From Oceanospirillum sp964342385 (GTDB lineage Bacteria; Pseudomonadota; Gammaproteobacteria; Pseudomonadales; Halomonadaceae), in contig CAYFGP010000002.1 of NCBI GenBank assembly GCA_964342385.1, positions 87,628 through 151,627 of the forward strand: a stretch of 64,000 nt of DNA, read 5' to 3'. The translations under genes and the position numbers were made by a program. Every line of letters begins with the position of its first letter. Positions within the stretch are counted from its first letter, which is position 1. The notes under the pieces were generated by a model that was not told where the DNA came from, did no database searches, and worked only from the letters and a program-made list of their open reading frames with translations. This document shows, in pieces, positions 1 through 8,346 of the stretch.

Positions 1-228
1 TACCTCACCGGCCGCTGGCGCTGTGTATTTTACACCTGGGGTCTTTTTGTCGCTGAAGAGCTCTTGACCTAGTTTAACCTGGTCGCCGACACGCACTGCC
101 ATAGTAGGCTTCATGCCTACATAGTCAGGGCCAACCACGGCAACCGAGCGCACCGGCTTAGCATTATCAATGCTTTGCTTTGGCGCCCCGGCTAAAGGTA
201 GATCAAGGCCACGTTTGATTGTAATCAT
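1..228 (-). CDS. nqrA: Na+-translocating NADH:quinone reductase subunit A, N-terminal part
   Basis: This is the first 76 codons of a gene that runs off the left edge. The translation starts MITIKRGLDLPLAGAPKQ and continues with YVGMKPTMAVRVGDQVKLGQ and DKKTPGVKYTAPAAGEV, which is the NqrA N-terminal pattern. NqrA is the peripheral subunit of the six-subunit Na+-pumping NADH:ubiquinone oxidoreductase in the inner membrane. The ATG is at 226-228. The gene reads left, so the rest of an nqr operon is expected outside the window. Having gap and mfd beside nqrA matches the arrangement known in Pseudomonas. The call is firm although the gene is cut. Confidence 0.9.
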   Translation of the reverse strand, partial: MITIKRGLDLPLAGAPKQSIDNAKPVRSVAVVGPDYVGMKPTMAVRVGDQVKLGQELFSDKKTPGVKYTAPAAGEV

Positions 229-568
229 ACGTCTCGCCCAATCACTTAGTTATTATTTAGAAAATAAAACGAAATCCAACTCATGATGCGATGCATCACA
301 AGCCAAAAAATTCTTTTGCCACAGCCTTTTTGAAACTGTTTTTCGCGTATCCTGGGCCTGCCCACCCGGATCGCTCCCCAAAATCGCACATATTATAAAG
401 ACCTGATTACGGCATTGCCACTGACTACCGAGACATTTTGCCGCACTTATGGGCTCAAAAAATGTTTCTCTGATCCCTACGGGAATGAAATGGGGCTATC
501 TTCTGAAAAAATCTGATATATCTCAAAAAAAGTGCGACTTTTTGCAAATAAAAAAAGTTCATAAAAAA
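229..568. other. Intergenic region upstream of nqrA
   Basis: This non-coding stretch must contain the minus-strand nqrA promoter. A short palindromic patch TGATGCGATGCATCA lies near 283-297. An open frame at 449-652 runs through the gap terminator, has no ribosome binding site and a low-complexity product, so it is not called as a gene. No clear -35/-10 pair could be assigned by eye. Confidence 0.5.
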
Positions 569-593
569 AGCCCATACGACAAGCATATGGGCT
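569..593 (-). terminator. Rho-independent terminator of gap
   Basis: An 8-bp stem AGCCCATA/TATGGGCT encloses a 9-nt loop. Read on the minus strand it is followed by a T-rich run (A-rich at 562-568 on the plus strand). It lies about 120 bp downstream of the gap stop codon and would insulate gap from nqrA. Confidence 0.75.
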
Positions 594-712
594 TTATACA
601 ATCAGATAGCGTTCAGATCACTTACGCGAACGTCTTAGAGACAAATCGCTAACGCCTAACAGATCAGCAAAAAATACCTGAAAAACGTTAAGTGAGACGC
701 TAAATGTTCAGA

Positions 713-2158
713 TTAACGCGCTGGGAAGTGCTGAAACTGAACATTAGAGATCTGTTGCAGGATGCGAACAACCTGACAGCTGTAACCAAACTCGTTGTCG
801 TACCATACGTACAGAACCGCTTGCTTACCGCTAACGATAGTTGCTTCACCATCAACGATACCCGCGTGACGGTTACCAACGAAGTCAGAAGAAACCACTT
901 CAGGAGAACGCACGTAATCAATCTGCTTCTGCAGACCAGAGTGCAGAGACGCATCACGCAGGTAATCGTTGATCTCTTCCACTGAAGTTTCTTTTTCCAG
1001 TGTCAGATTCAGGATCGCCATGGAAACGTTTGGCGTAGGAACACGGATCGCATTACCCGTCAGCTTACCTTTCAGAGAAGGCAGTGCTTTTGCGGCTGCA
1101 GACGCTGCACCAGTTTCAGTGATAACCATGTTCAGCGGGGCAGAACGACCACGACGCTTCGCTTTATGGAAGTTGTCAATCAGGTTCTGGTCGTTAGTGA
1201 AAGCGTGAACAGTTTCAACATGGCCATGTACCACACCAAACTTGTCTTCAACTGCTTTCAGCACAGGAACGATAGCGTTGGTGGTACAAGATGCTGCAGA
1301 CAGGATCTTGTCGTCATCACCGATGATATCGCTGTTGATACCGTGAACGATGTTTTTCAGGTCGCCTTTACCAGGAGCCGTCAGCAGTACGCGGGATGCG
1401 CCATTACATGCCAGGTGCTGACCCAGACCGTCTTCGTCACGCCACATACCCGTGTTATCAACAACAATCGCGTCGTTGATACCGTAAGTGGTGTAATCTA
1501 CTTCAGCAGGAGAGTTTGCGTAGATCATCTGAACGTAGTTACCGTTGATGATCAGTGCTTTTGCATCTTCGTCAACTGCGATAGTACCTTGGAAAGAACC
1601 GTGTACAGAGTCACGACGCAGCAGGCTGGCACGTTTCTGCAGATCACCTTCTTTACCACCACGTACTACGATAGCGCGCAGACGCAGTTTGTTACCGCCA
1701 CCGGCTTTCTCAACCAGGATACGGGCCAGCAGACGACCGATACGACCGAAACCGTACAGTACAACGTCTTTGTAACCGTCATCAGCACCGTCTTGGTGTT
1801 GATCAACAGCACTTTCCAGCTCTTTACGCAGGAAGGCTTCCAGATCGCCACCTTCTGCTTTGAACTTAACAGCCAGCTTGCCGATATCAACGTGAGCAGG
1901 ACCCAGGTTCAGACGAGCCATAGTCTCAAGAATAGGGTGAGTGTCACGAACAGACAGTTCAGTGCCTTCTACCTGGCGTACGAAACGGTGATCCTTCATG
2001 ATGCGAATCACAGACTGATTCACCATGGCACGGCCATACAATGAAGTTACAACATTGTTATTACGATACAGCTGACCAATCAGCGGAATCATTGCCTCTG
2101 CCAGAGCTTCACGCTCCTGCCAATCCTGGAAACAGTTATCAAGTACTTCTTGACTCAC
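713..2158 (-). CDS. gap: Glyceraldehyde-3-phosphate dehydrogenase, long form
   Basis: This is an NAD(P)-dependent GAPDH that interconverts glyceraldehyde-3-phosphate and 1,3-bisphosphoglycerate. A Rossmann motif GFGRIGR lies near residue 135-141. The catalytic motif is SCTTN, with Cys291 counted from the chosen start. A substrate-binding pattern with TGAASAAAKALPSLKGKLTG follows. At about 481 residues it is roughly 140 longer than ordinary GAPDH (about 335), because of an N-terminal helical extension beginning SQEVLDNCFQDWQEREAL. Long GAPDHs of this type occur next to mfd and nqr in Pseudomonas. The reading frame could open with GTG at 2170, but TGAGG lies 6 nt before the GTG at 2158, so that start is preferred. 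Whether it works in glycolysis or gluconeogenesis cannot be told from sequence. Confidence 0.9.
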   Translation of the reverse strand: MSQEVLDNCFQDWQEREALAEAMIPLIGQLYRNNNVVTSLYGRAMVNQSVIRIMKDHRFVRQVEGTELSVRDTHPILETMARLNLGPAHVDIGKLAVKFKAEGGDLEAFLRKELESAVDQHQDGADDGYKDVVLYGFGRIGRLLARILVEKAGGGNKLRLRAIVVRGGKEGDLQKRASLLRRDSVHGSFQGTIAVDEDAKALIINGNYVQMIYANSPAEVDYTTYGINDAIVVDNTGMWRDEDGLGQHLACNGASRVLLTAPGKGDLKNIVHGINSDIIGDDDKILSAASCTTNAIVPVLKAVEDKFGVVHGHVETVHAFTNDQNLIDNFHKAKRRGRSAPLNMVITETGAASAAAKALPSLKGKLTGNAIRVPTPNVSMAILNLTLEKETSVEEINDYLRDASLHSGLQKQIDYVRSPEVVSSDFVGNRHAGIVDGEATIVSGKQAVLYVWYDNEFGYSCQVVRILQQISNVQFQHFPAR

Positions 2159-2496
2159 GGGCGGCCTCACTAAAAATAAATAAACTCAACCGAAATTGCG
2201 GGCGTATTATGAGAGCAGATGCATCAAGAGGCAAATTTTAAGCGACATTTTGCTGCCAAAGTCTATTTTGGTTAACAAATTGTCCGAAAAATCACATTAA
2301 TTTAGCTCCCATATCCCAATCAAACACAACAAAAGTCGTGATATCTAATTCTGGCGGCAGCCAGAAAATCGTGTAATTGAGTGTAGATCAACTTTTGTTT
2401 CGCGCTTTATTTCATTTCCAAGAGCTTTACATTAATCCTGTGCCCCTTAGACTTACGCCTGATTTTTTGTTTTTACAGGCAGCAACGGACAGGCAT
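2159..2496. other. Divergent intergenic region between gap and mfd
   Basis: This region holds the promoters of gap (minus) and mfd (plus). The mfd frame stays open to a TTG at 2377, but the 40 residues this would add do not resemble Mfd. No convincing operator or riboswitch was seen. Confidence 0.5.
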
Positions 2497-5400
2497 ATGC
2501 AACTGCAGCTACCCAGCCCATCAATTCCGGTTAAACAGGGCGATATTCGCCATTGGGGCAATCTGCCCGGCAGCGCTCAGGCCCTGCTAATCAGCCAACT
2601 GACGCAACAGCACTCCGGCTTGTTGTTTGTGGTGACTCGCTCGCAGAATGAAGCGGAGCAACTCACTGAACTGCTGGAGTTTTTCCTCGATGCCAGCTGC
2701 CCTGTACTGCGTATGCCGGATTGGGAAACCCTGCCCTACGACGCCTTCTCGCCCCATCAGGATATTATCTCTGAACGTTTGAAGGTGCTGTTTAAGCTGC
2801 CACAGCTAAAAAAAGGTATTCTGGTCGCGCCCGCATCAACCCTGATGCAACGTCTGGCCCCGGAAAGCTATATCAGCGGTTTCACCTTCCTGCTGGAAAC
2901 GGAACAGAAGTTTGATGCCCAGGCCATGAGCCGACAGCTGGAACAGGCCGGTTATCACTGTGTGGAGAATGTTTATTCTCACGGTGAATACGCGGTACGC
3001 GGTTCTATTATGGACCTGTTCCCCATGGGGGCCGACAAACCGATTCGTATCGATCTATTTGATGATGAGATCGATACCCTACGCACCTTTGATCCTGAAA
3101 CTCAACGCTCGGAAGATAAGATCGACAATATCCGTATCCTGCCAGCCCAGGAGTATCCGCTGGATAAAAACGGTATCGATCACTTCCGAATCAACTTCCA
3201 GGATCAGTTTGATGTCGATTTCCGTCAGTGCCCACTTTATCAGGATGTCTCTAAGGGCATTCCTTCGCCGGGGCTGGAATACTATCTACCGCTATTTTTT
3301 ACTCAAACTGCCGACATCTTCAGCTATCTACCGGAAAACACCCTGTTAGTCGCCAGTAGCGAACTGGAAAGCTCGGCGCAGAATTTCTGGGAAGAGATCG
3401 AACGCCGTTACGAAGATCGTCGTTACGATATCCAGCGCCCGATTCTGGCTCCACGCCAACTATTCCTGCCTGTTGATGAGCTCTTTGGTCGCCTGAAAGG
3501 CTTCCCACGTATCCAACTGCACCAAGACACTGTTGATGTAGACAAAGCAGGCCGTATCAACCTGCCGTTTGCAACGCCTGAAGCGCTGCCTGTCGATGCG
3601 AAACAGAGCCAACCCCTGGCTAAATTGCAGCAACATCTGAAAAACAGCAGTGACCGTATCCTGTTTTGTGCAGAGTCCGCCGGTCGCCGCGAAGCACTGT
3701 TAGAACTGCTGGCCCGTATCGAAGTCCGCCCACAACAGTGTGATAGCTGGCAGGCGTTTGCTCAGTCTGACACTAATCTGGCGATCACCGTCGCCCCTCT
3801 GCTGGAAGGCATTCACTGTCCTGATGCCAGCATCGAGCTAATCAGTGAAAGTCAGCTGTTTGGTCAGCGCGTCTTCCAGAGCCGTCGCCGCCAAAAAGCC
3901 ACCGATCTGGGTGAATACACCGTTCGTAGCCTGACCGAACTGCAGGAAGGCGCACCGGTTGTGCATATCGATCATGGTGTGGGTCGTTACCTGGGACTGC
4001 AGGTGATCGAGGTCGATCAGCAGAAAGCGGAATTTCTGACCCTGGAATACGCTGACGGTGCCAAGCTCTATGTTCCTGTCAGCGCCCTGCATATGATCTC
4101 CCGTTACTCTGGGGCAGGTGATGATAATGCTCCACTGCATAAGCTAGGCTCTGAGCAGTGGGAGAAAGCCAAGCGTAAAACAGCAGAGAAAATTCGCGAT
4201 ACCGCCGCCGAGCTGCTGGATATCTACGCCCGTCGCGCCGCCCGAAAAGGCTTTAGTCACGATAATCCAGATCAATCCTATGAAGCCTTCTCCGCCGGAT
4301 TCCCGTTTGAGGAAACCCCGGACCAGATGGCGTCTATTAACGCCGTGATTCAGGATATGACCTCCGGTCAGCCGATGGATCGTGTGGTGTGTGGTGATGT
4401 CGGCTTTGGTAAAACCGAAGTGGCGATGCGCGCGACCTTTATTGCAGTACAAAGCGGAAAACAGGTAGCGATTCTGGTGCCGACCACGCTGCTGGCGCAA
4501 CAACACTTTGAAAACTTCCGTGATCGTTTTGCCGATTGGCCGGTACAGGTGGAAGTGCTGTCACGCTTTAAATCCGCCAAAGAGCAGAAGGCCGTGCTGG
4601 AAAAACTGGAAAATGGTCAGGTGGATATCATTATCGGTACCCACAAGCTGCTACAGAAGGATATGAATTTCGATAATCTCGGTCTGCTGATTATCGATGA
4701 GGAACACCGCTTTGGTGTCGGTCAAAAAGAGAAACTGAAATCCCTGCGTTCAGAGATCGATATTCTGACTATGACAGCAACACCGATTCCTCGTACGCTG
4801 AATATGGCCATGTCCGGTATTCGTGATCTGTCGATTATCGCCACACCGCCAGCGAAACGTCTGTCGGTGAAAACCTTTGTTCGTCCGTTTGATAAGACGA
4901 CGATTAAAGAGGCCATTCTGCGGGAGATTCTGCGTGGCGGTCAGCTCTACTTCCTGCACAATGACCTGAAAACCATTGAAAACGCTGCAGAAGATATTCG
5001 CGTGCTGGTACCAGAAGCCCGTGTCGGTGTTGCCCATGGCCAGATGCCGGAACGCCAGCTGGAACAGCTGATGTCTGACTTCTACCACAAGCGTTTTAAT
5101 GTGCTGGTCTGCTCTACCATTATTGAAACCGGTATCGATATCCCCAGCGCCAACACCATTATTATTGAGCGGGCTGATAAGTTTGGTCTGGCCCAGTTGC
5201 ACCAGCTGCGCGGTCGTGTCGGTCGTTCTCACCACCAGGCTTACGCCTATCTGCTGACGCCAGAAGGTAAGAAACTCACCAAAGACGCTGAAAAACGTCT
5301 TGAGGCGATCTCTCAGGCGGAGGATCTTGGCGCGGGCTTTACCCTCGCCACCCATGATATGGAGATTCGTGGTGCTGGTGAACTATTGGGCGAAGGTCAG

Positions 5401-5955
5401 AGCGGCCAGATGGAACAGGTGGGTTACAGCCTCTATATGGAGATGCTGGAAAAAGCCGTTGCAGCCATTAAACAGGGCAAAACTCCGGATCTGGATAAAC
5501 CGCTGAATCAAGGCATTGAAGTGAATCTGCGTATTCCGGCACTGATCCCCGAAGATTATCTGCCTGATGTCCATAGCCGTCTGGTGATGTACAAACGTAT
5601 CGCCAACGCTAAAGACGATACCGAGCTGAAAGAACTGCAGGTAGAGATGATTGACCGCTTTGGTCTACTGCCAGAGCCGCTAAAAAACCTGTTTAATCAG
5701 ACCCGTTTGAAGTTCCGCGCCGAAGAGATGGGTATTGTGCGTATCGACTGCAATGAGGAACGCGGTACACTGGAGTTTGCCGCGGAAACTCAGGTTGAGC
5801 CCCTGACCATCGTAAAACTGATACAATCAGCGCCTCAGCGTTATAAGCTGGACGGTGCCAATAAGCTAAAATTTACCGATCTGATGAAAAAAGCCGACAG
5901 TCGCTTTAATGTCATTGATCGCTTACTAAAACAGCTTGTGCCGGAAAAGAGCTGA
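2497..5955 (+). CDS. mfd: Transcription-repair coupling factor Mfd
   Basis: Mfd displaces RNA polymerase stalled at DNA lesions and recruits UvrA for nucleotide excision repair. The UvrB-like N-terminal part has DWETLPYDAFSPHQDIISERL and HGEYAVRGSIMDLFPMG. A CarD-like RNA polymerase interaction domain follows (VHIDHGVGRYLGL). Then comes an SF2 translocase with Walker A GDVGFGKTEVAMRA, a DEEH box (IIDEEHRFGVGQKEK), TATPIPRT and LHQLRGRVGRS, and finally the C-terminal TRCF domain. From the ATG at 2497 the protein has 1152 residues, close to the 1148 of E. coli Mfd. A GGACAGG sequence lies just upstream. An upstream TTG at 2377 is rejected because the extension does not match the family. It is monocistronic or leads into csiV. 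Confidence 0.97.
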   Translation: MQLQLPSPSIPVKQGDIRHWGNLPGSAQALLISQLTQQHSGLLFVVTRSQNEAEQLTELLEFFLDASCPVLRMPDWETLPYDAFSPHQDIISERLKVLFKLPQLKKGILVAPASTLMQRLAPESYISGFTFLLETEQKFDAQAMSRQLEQAGYHCVENVYSHGEYAVRGSIMDLFPMGADKPIRIDLFDDEIDTLRTFDPETQRSEDKIDNIRILPAQEYPLDKNGIDHFRINFQDQFDVDFRQCPLYQDVSKGIPSPGLEYYLPLFFTQTADIFSYLPENTLLVASSELESSAQNFWEEIERRYEDRRYDIQRPILAPRQLFLPVDELFGRLKGFPRIQLHQDTVDVDKAGRINLPFATPEALPVDAKQSQPLAKLQQHLKNSSDRILFCAESAGRREALLELLARIEVRPQQCDSWQAFAQSDTNLAITVAPLLEGIHCPDASIELISESQLFGQRVFQSRRRQKATDLGEYTVRSLTELQEGAPVVHIDHGVGRYLGLQVIEVDQQKAEFLTLEYADGAKLYVPVSALHMISRYSGAGDDNAPLHKLGSEQWEKAKRKTAEKIRDTAAELLDIYARRAARKGFSHDNPDQSYEAFSAGFPFEETPDQMASINAVIQDMTSGQPMDRVVCGDVGFGKTEVAMRATFIAVQSGKQVAILVPTTLLAQQHFENFRDRFADWPVQVEVLSRFKSAKEQKAVLEKLENGQVDIIIGTHKLLQKDMNFDNLGLLIIDEEHRFGVGQKEKLKSLRSEIDILTMTATPIPRTLNMAMSGIRDLSIIATPPAKRLSVKTFVRPFDKTTIKEAILREILRGGQLYFLHNDLKTIENAAEDIRVLVPEARVGVAHGQMPERQLEQLMSDFYHKRFNVLVCSTIIETGIDIPSANTIIIERADKFGLAQLHQLRGRVGRSHHQAYAYLLTPEGKKLTKDAEKRLEAISQAEDLGAGFTLATHDMEIRGAGELLGEGQSGQMEQVGYSLYMEMLEKAVAAIKQGKTPDLDKPLNQGIEVNLRIPALIPEDYLPDVHSRLVMYKRIANAKDDTELKELQVEMIDRFGLLPEPLKNLFNQTRLKFRAEEMGIVRIDCNEERGTLEFAAETQVEPLTIVKLIQSAPQRYKLDGANKLKFTDLMKKADSRFNVIDRLLKQLVPEKS

Positions 5956-6003
5956 TTTAATAAATGAGTCGTGATCTATCGGCTTAAAAATAAAAGCTCT
6001 AAT

Positions 6004-6090
6004 AAGCACTCACACAAAAGTGTCTCTTTAGCCAATGACTTCATTCTTCAGCCGTTGGCCAAAAATATCGAAATACTTTTATGTCAGTGC
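6004..6090 (-). repeat. Dispersed imperfect-palindrome element, copy A
   Basis: This 87-bp intergenic element is an imperfect inverted repeat centred on AGCCAATGACT and AGCCGTTGGCC. Its reverse complement matches 8213-8300 at roughly 85% by eye, including TTTCGATATTTTT and CATTGGCTAAAGAGA. It sits between mfd and csiV and may form a long hairpin. There is no coding potential. The high identity between the two copies, in inverted orientation, is what marks it as a repeat family. Confidence 0.75.
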
Positions 6091-6138
6091 GTACGATTAA
6101 CTTGATAACCCTAACGCCTGGAATGGCTAAAGAACCTT

Positions 6139-6858
6139 ATGATAAACAAGTACTTTCGCTACATTTTGCTCTCTGGCCTGCTTGCCCTGACTCTGGCACC
6201 CAGTGCTCAGGCCAGCAATGAAGGACGTCGCTACGTACTGGAAATGGTGGTTTTTTCCTATGAAACCAACTCCACCGGTGTATCCGAAAGTTGGCCAACC
6301 GATCTGCAGATCGAACTGCCAGACCGTTATCAGGGACTGCATCGTAAATCCAGCTATAGCAAATCAACACTGAATAGCTTAAAACCTGCAGATGCAAACA
6401 GCATGGGACGCTTGCCACTGAGTAAACATCAAATTGATATGCTGAAACAGGGTTATCTGCCAGAGTATTTCCTGCGTAGCAGCCGTTTATACACTCTAGG
6501 TGGTAAAAAACGTCGTTTGGCCAATCAGGATGATATCAAAGTCCTGTTCCATGAAGCCTGGCAGATGCCGGTTTATGGTAAAAACAGAAAACGTACCCTA
6601 CCGATTCGTATTCAGGGCGGTCAACGCATCAACAACCGTTATGAACTGGATGGTACTATCACAGTTTCTGTCGCCCGTTATCTCCACGTGGATACCAACC
6701 TATTCCTGTCTAAATTTCAGACAGTCGAAGGGGAACCTCAAGTGAGCCAGGTGATCCCAATGCAGCAATCCCGCCGCATGCGCAGCAAGGAACTGCATTA
6801 TATCGATCATCCTAAGTTTGGCATTCTGATCTACTTTACCCCTTTCCCAACCAGCTAA
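6139..6858 (+). CDS. csiV: CsiV-family envelope protein
   Basis: This 239-residue exported protein has a clear signal peptide (MINKYFRYILLSGLLALTL, cleavage probably after the ASAQA-like segment near residue 25). The mature protein opens with RRYVLEMVVFSYE, resembling CsiV-family proteins encoded beside mfd in gammaproteobacteria. In Vibrio cholerae, CsiV is a periplasmic peptidoglycan-binding protein that works with LpoA to support PBP1A cell-wall synthesis. The end of the protein (HPKFGILIYFTPFP) also looks typical. The assignment rests on length, signal peptide, motif and position after mfd; a profile search would confirm it. Confidence 0.8.
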   Translation: MINKYFRYILLSGLLALTLAPSAQASNEGRRYVLEMVVFSYETNSTGVSESWPTDLQIELPDRYQGLHRKSSYSKSTLNSLKPADANSMGRLPLSKHQIDMLKQGYLPEYFLRSSRLYTLGGKKRRLANQDDIKVLFHEAWQMPVYGKNRKRTLPIRIQGGQRINNRYELDGTITVSVARYLHVDTNLFLSKFQTVEGEPQVSQVIPMQQSRRMRSKELHYIDHPKFGILIYFTPFPTS

Positions 6859-6880
6859 AGGTTGAAAAACTGATTAGTGT

Positions 6881-6927
6881 CTGGTTGTTTCTACAATGTG
6901 CTCAAAACCTTTGTAGAAACAATCCAG
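6881..6927. terminator. Long hairpin between convergent genes
   Basis: A nearly perfect stem of about 16 bp (CTGGTTGTTTCTACAA against TTGTAGAAACAATCCAG, one bulged base) encloses a loop of about 14 nt. It lies between the ends of csiV and the HBM receptor fragment. There is no T-run, so termination is inferred from position and stem strength only. Confidence 0.5.
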
Positions 6928-7053
6928 AGGCTCGCCTCCCCTCTCCCAGAACCTCAGATAATCCGGCAACTCACTCACCCAGAGTTTCAAACAATTTAAA
7001 TCAAGCGCTGCAAATCGTTTATTGACGATGCGAGAGTTTATAGACCCCGTGAT

Positions 7054-7956
7054 TTAGAGCAGGTGTGATGCTTGTTGTAATAAGTGGCGATTAATACGCC
7101 AACTAAGCCACAGCGCTACAACAGCTAAAGGAATATAAATAAAGTAAAACAACTGACGCACACTTTTTATCCGAACCCTCAATTGCTGATCAATCTCCTT
7201 CACGGCCTGAGCCAATAACTCTTCCGTTTCATGTACCGCCGCCCGCATCTCACCGTGCAAACCCAGTTCACTGCTTCGCCCTAAATCTCGTATCGCTTCG
7301 TCATATTGGATCAATCGATTGCGATACCTTTTGGCCAGAGCCAGTAGCGTTTGTTGCTGTTCTATACCTATAGACAGCCCCTCTAACTGAGCCATAAAAC
7401 GTCGATGCCTTTGTTCGAACTCGGCTAAAGTATCCAGCTGCTTATAAAGTAAGAACCTCTGCTCCAGACGCTGCAACTGCAATAACGTTAACTGCGCACT
7501 GTTTTCTTCTGCCTGAACTAATGCCTGCTCCATACTAAGACTGGCCGTTTTCAGCTCCCCTGCTAAGCCCTCACTCTCCTTAAAACCTAGCTGTTTGTGA
7601 ATAACTACCACATCCTGAAATAACCTGTGATAACGATCCAGTGTTTCCGGTACCTGATGCAGTTGAAAAACATCGATCCCATGTTTTTCCAGTACACGGT
7701 TTGACTGTTCAACATTATCCTGAGAGTCGTATAACAAACGTTCAAACCTTTTTACATAAAGCAGATCCCTACGACTCATAAAATCCTTTTCATGACGCCG
7801 CAATCCCAGCATATCCACTTCCAGCTGCACAACTAATGTCTCACCCTCGGCCAGCTCTTCAATATCCTCCAAAGTGCTAAAAAACAACATATAGCTGACC
7901 AACAGAGAGAACATCACTATGCCCGTATTCAAAAACAACTGATGCCTAAATAGCAT
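7054..7956 (-). CDS. HBM-type sensor protein without signalling domains
   Basis: This 300-residue protein has an N-terminal membrane helix (residues about 5-25), a long helical periplasmic region and a C-terminal membrane helix (YFIYIPLAVVALWLSWRI). It stops after the second helix. The motif MLGLRRHEKDFMSRRDLLYV matches the helical bimodular (HBM) sensor domain, and the same pattern occurs in the complete chemoreceptor 390 bp upstream (MLQLRRHEKDFMARKDLKYL). HAMP and methyl-accepting domains are missing, and the 195 bp downstream cannot hold them. AAGGA lies 8 nt before the ATG at 7956; an ATG at 7965 overlaps that sequence and is less likely. It may be a stable truncated duplicate or an accessory sensor. 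Function is unknown. Confidence 0.8.
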   Translation of the reverse strand: MLFRHQLFLNTGIVMFSLLVSYMLFFSTLEDIEELAEGETLVVQLEVDMLGLRRHEKDFMSRRDLLYVKRFERLLYDSQDNVEQSNRVLEKHGIDVFQLHQVPETLDRYHRLFQDVVVIHKQLGFKESEGLAGELKTASLSMEQALVQAEENSAQLTLLQLQRLEQRFLLYKQLDTLAEFEQRHRRFMAQLEGLSIGIEQQQTLLALAKRYRNRLIQYDEAIRDLGRSSELGLHGEMRAAVHETEELLAQAVKEIDQQLRVRIKSVRQLFYFIYIPLAVVALWLSWRINRHLLQQASHLL

Positions 7957-8346
7957 GGCAAACATCCTTATACAGGGAAGGAAAGAATAGGGAAAATGAC
8001 CTATAAGTACTCACAAAAAAAATGATCCGACTATTACTTCCAGCATAGAAGCAAACAGACAGAAAGAGGGGGAAATGATAAATGAGACCGCTGCTTGCCA
8101 CACAAAGCAGCTAAACAAGCTAAAAATGAGGAAGAACCGCTAGAAGAACATTGAACTGTACAACGATAGGTTATTACAGGCAGAGCTGACAGATATAAAC
8201 CTAGGCTTATACACACTTACACAAAAGTGTTTCGATATTTTTTAGCCAATGGCTGAAGCATGAAGCCATTGGCTAAAGAGAAACTTTGGTGTGATTGCTT
8301 ATCTGTCAGGCAAGATGCATTAGTACAGATAAGAGTATCAGTAAGC
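7957..8346. other. Intergenic region between the two HBM receptors
   Basis: This 390-bp gap contains the promoter of the truncated receptor and, at 8213-8300, copy B of the dispersed palindrome. An open frame at 8034-8216 (minus) has no ribosome binding site and a cysteine/serine-rich product, and is not supported. No remnants of HAMP or signalling-domain coding sequence were recognised. Confidence 0.5.
8213..8300 (+). repeat. Dispersed imperfect-palindrome element, copy B
   Basis: This 88-bp element has a strong central inverted repeat, TAGCCAATGGCT and AGCCATTGGCTA, around a 9-nt loop. Outer arms (ACACAAAAGTGTTTCG and a partner ending TTTGGTGTGAT) extend the dyad. It is the inverted counterpart of 6004-6090. 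It lies just beyond the chemoreceptor stop codon and could also serve as a transcript end. Confidence 0.75.

Noticed and set aside
449..652. 67-residue open frame on the plus strand
   Set aside because: It runs through the gap terminator, lacks a ribosome binding site and its product resembles no protein.
1166..2044. 292-residue open frame on the plus strand opposite gap
   Set aside because: It is a shadow of the well-supported gap gene, with a composition typical of antisense frames.
2377..2496. N-terminal extension of Mfd from a TTG codon
   Set aside because: The extra 40 residues do not resemble Mfd and the ATG at 2497 gives the family length.
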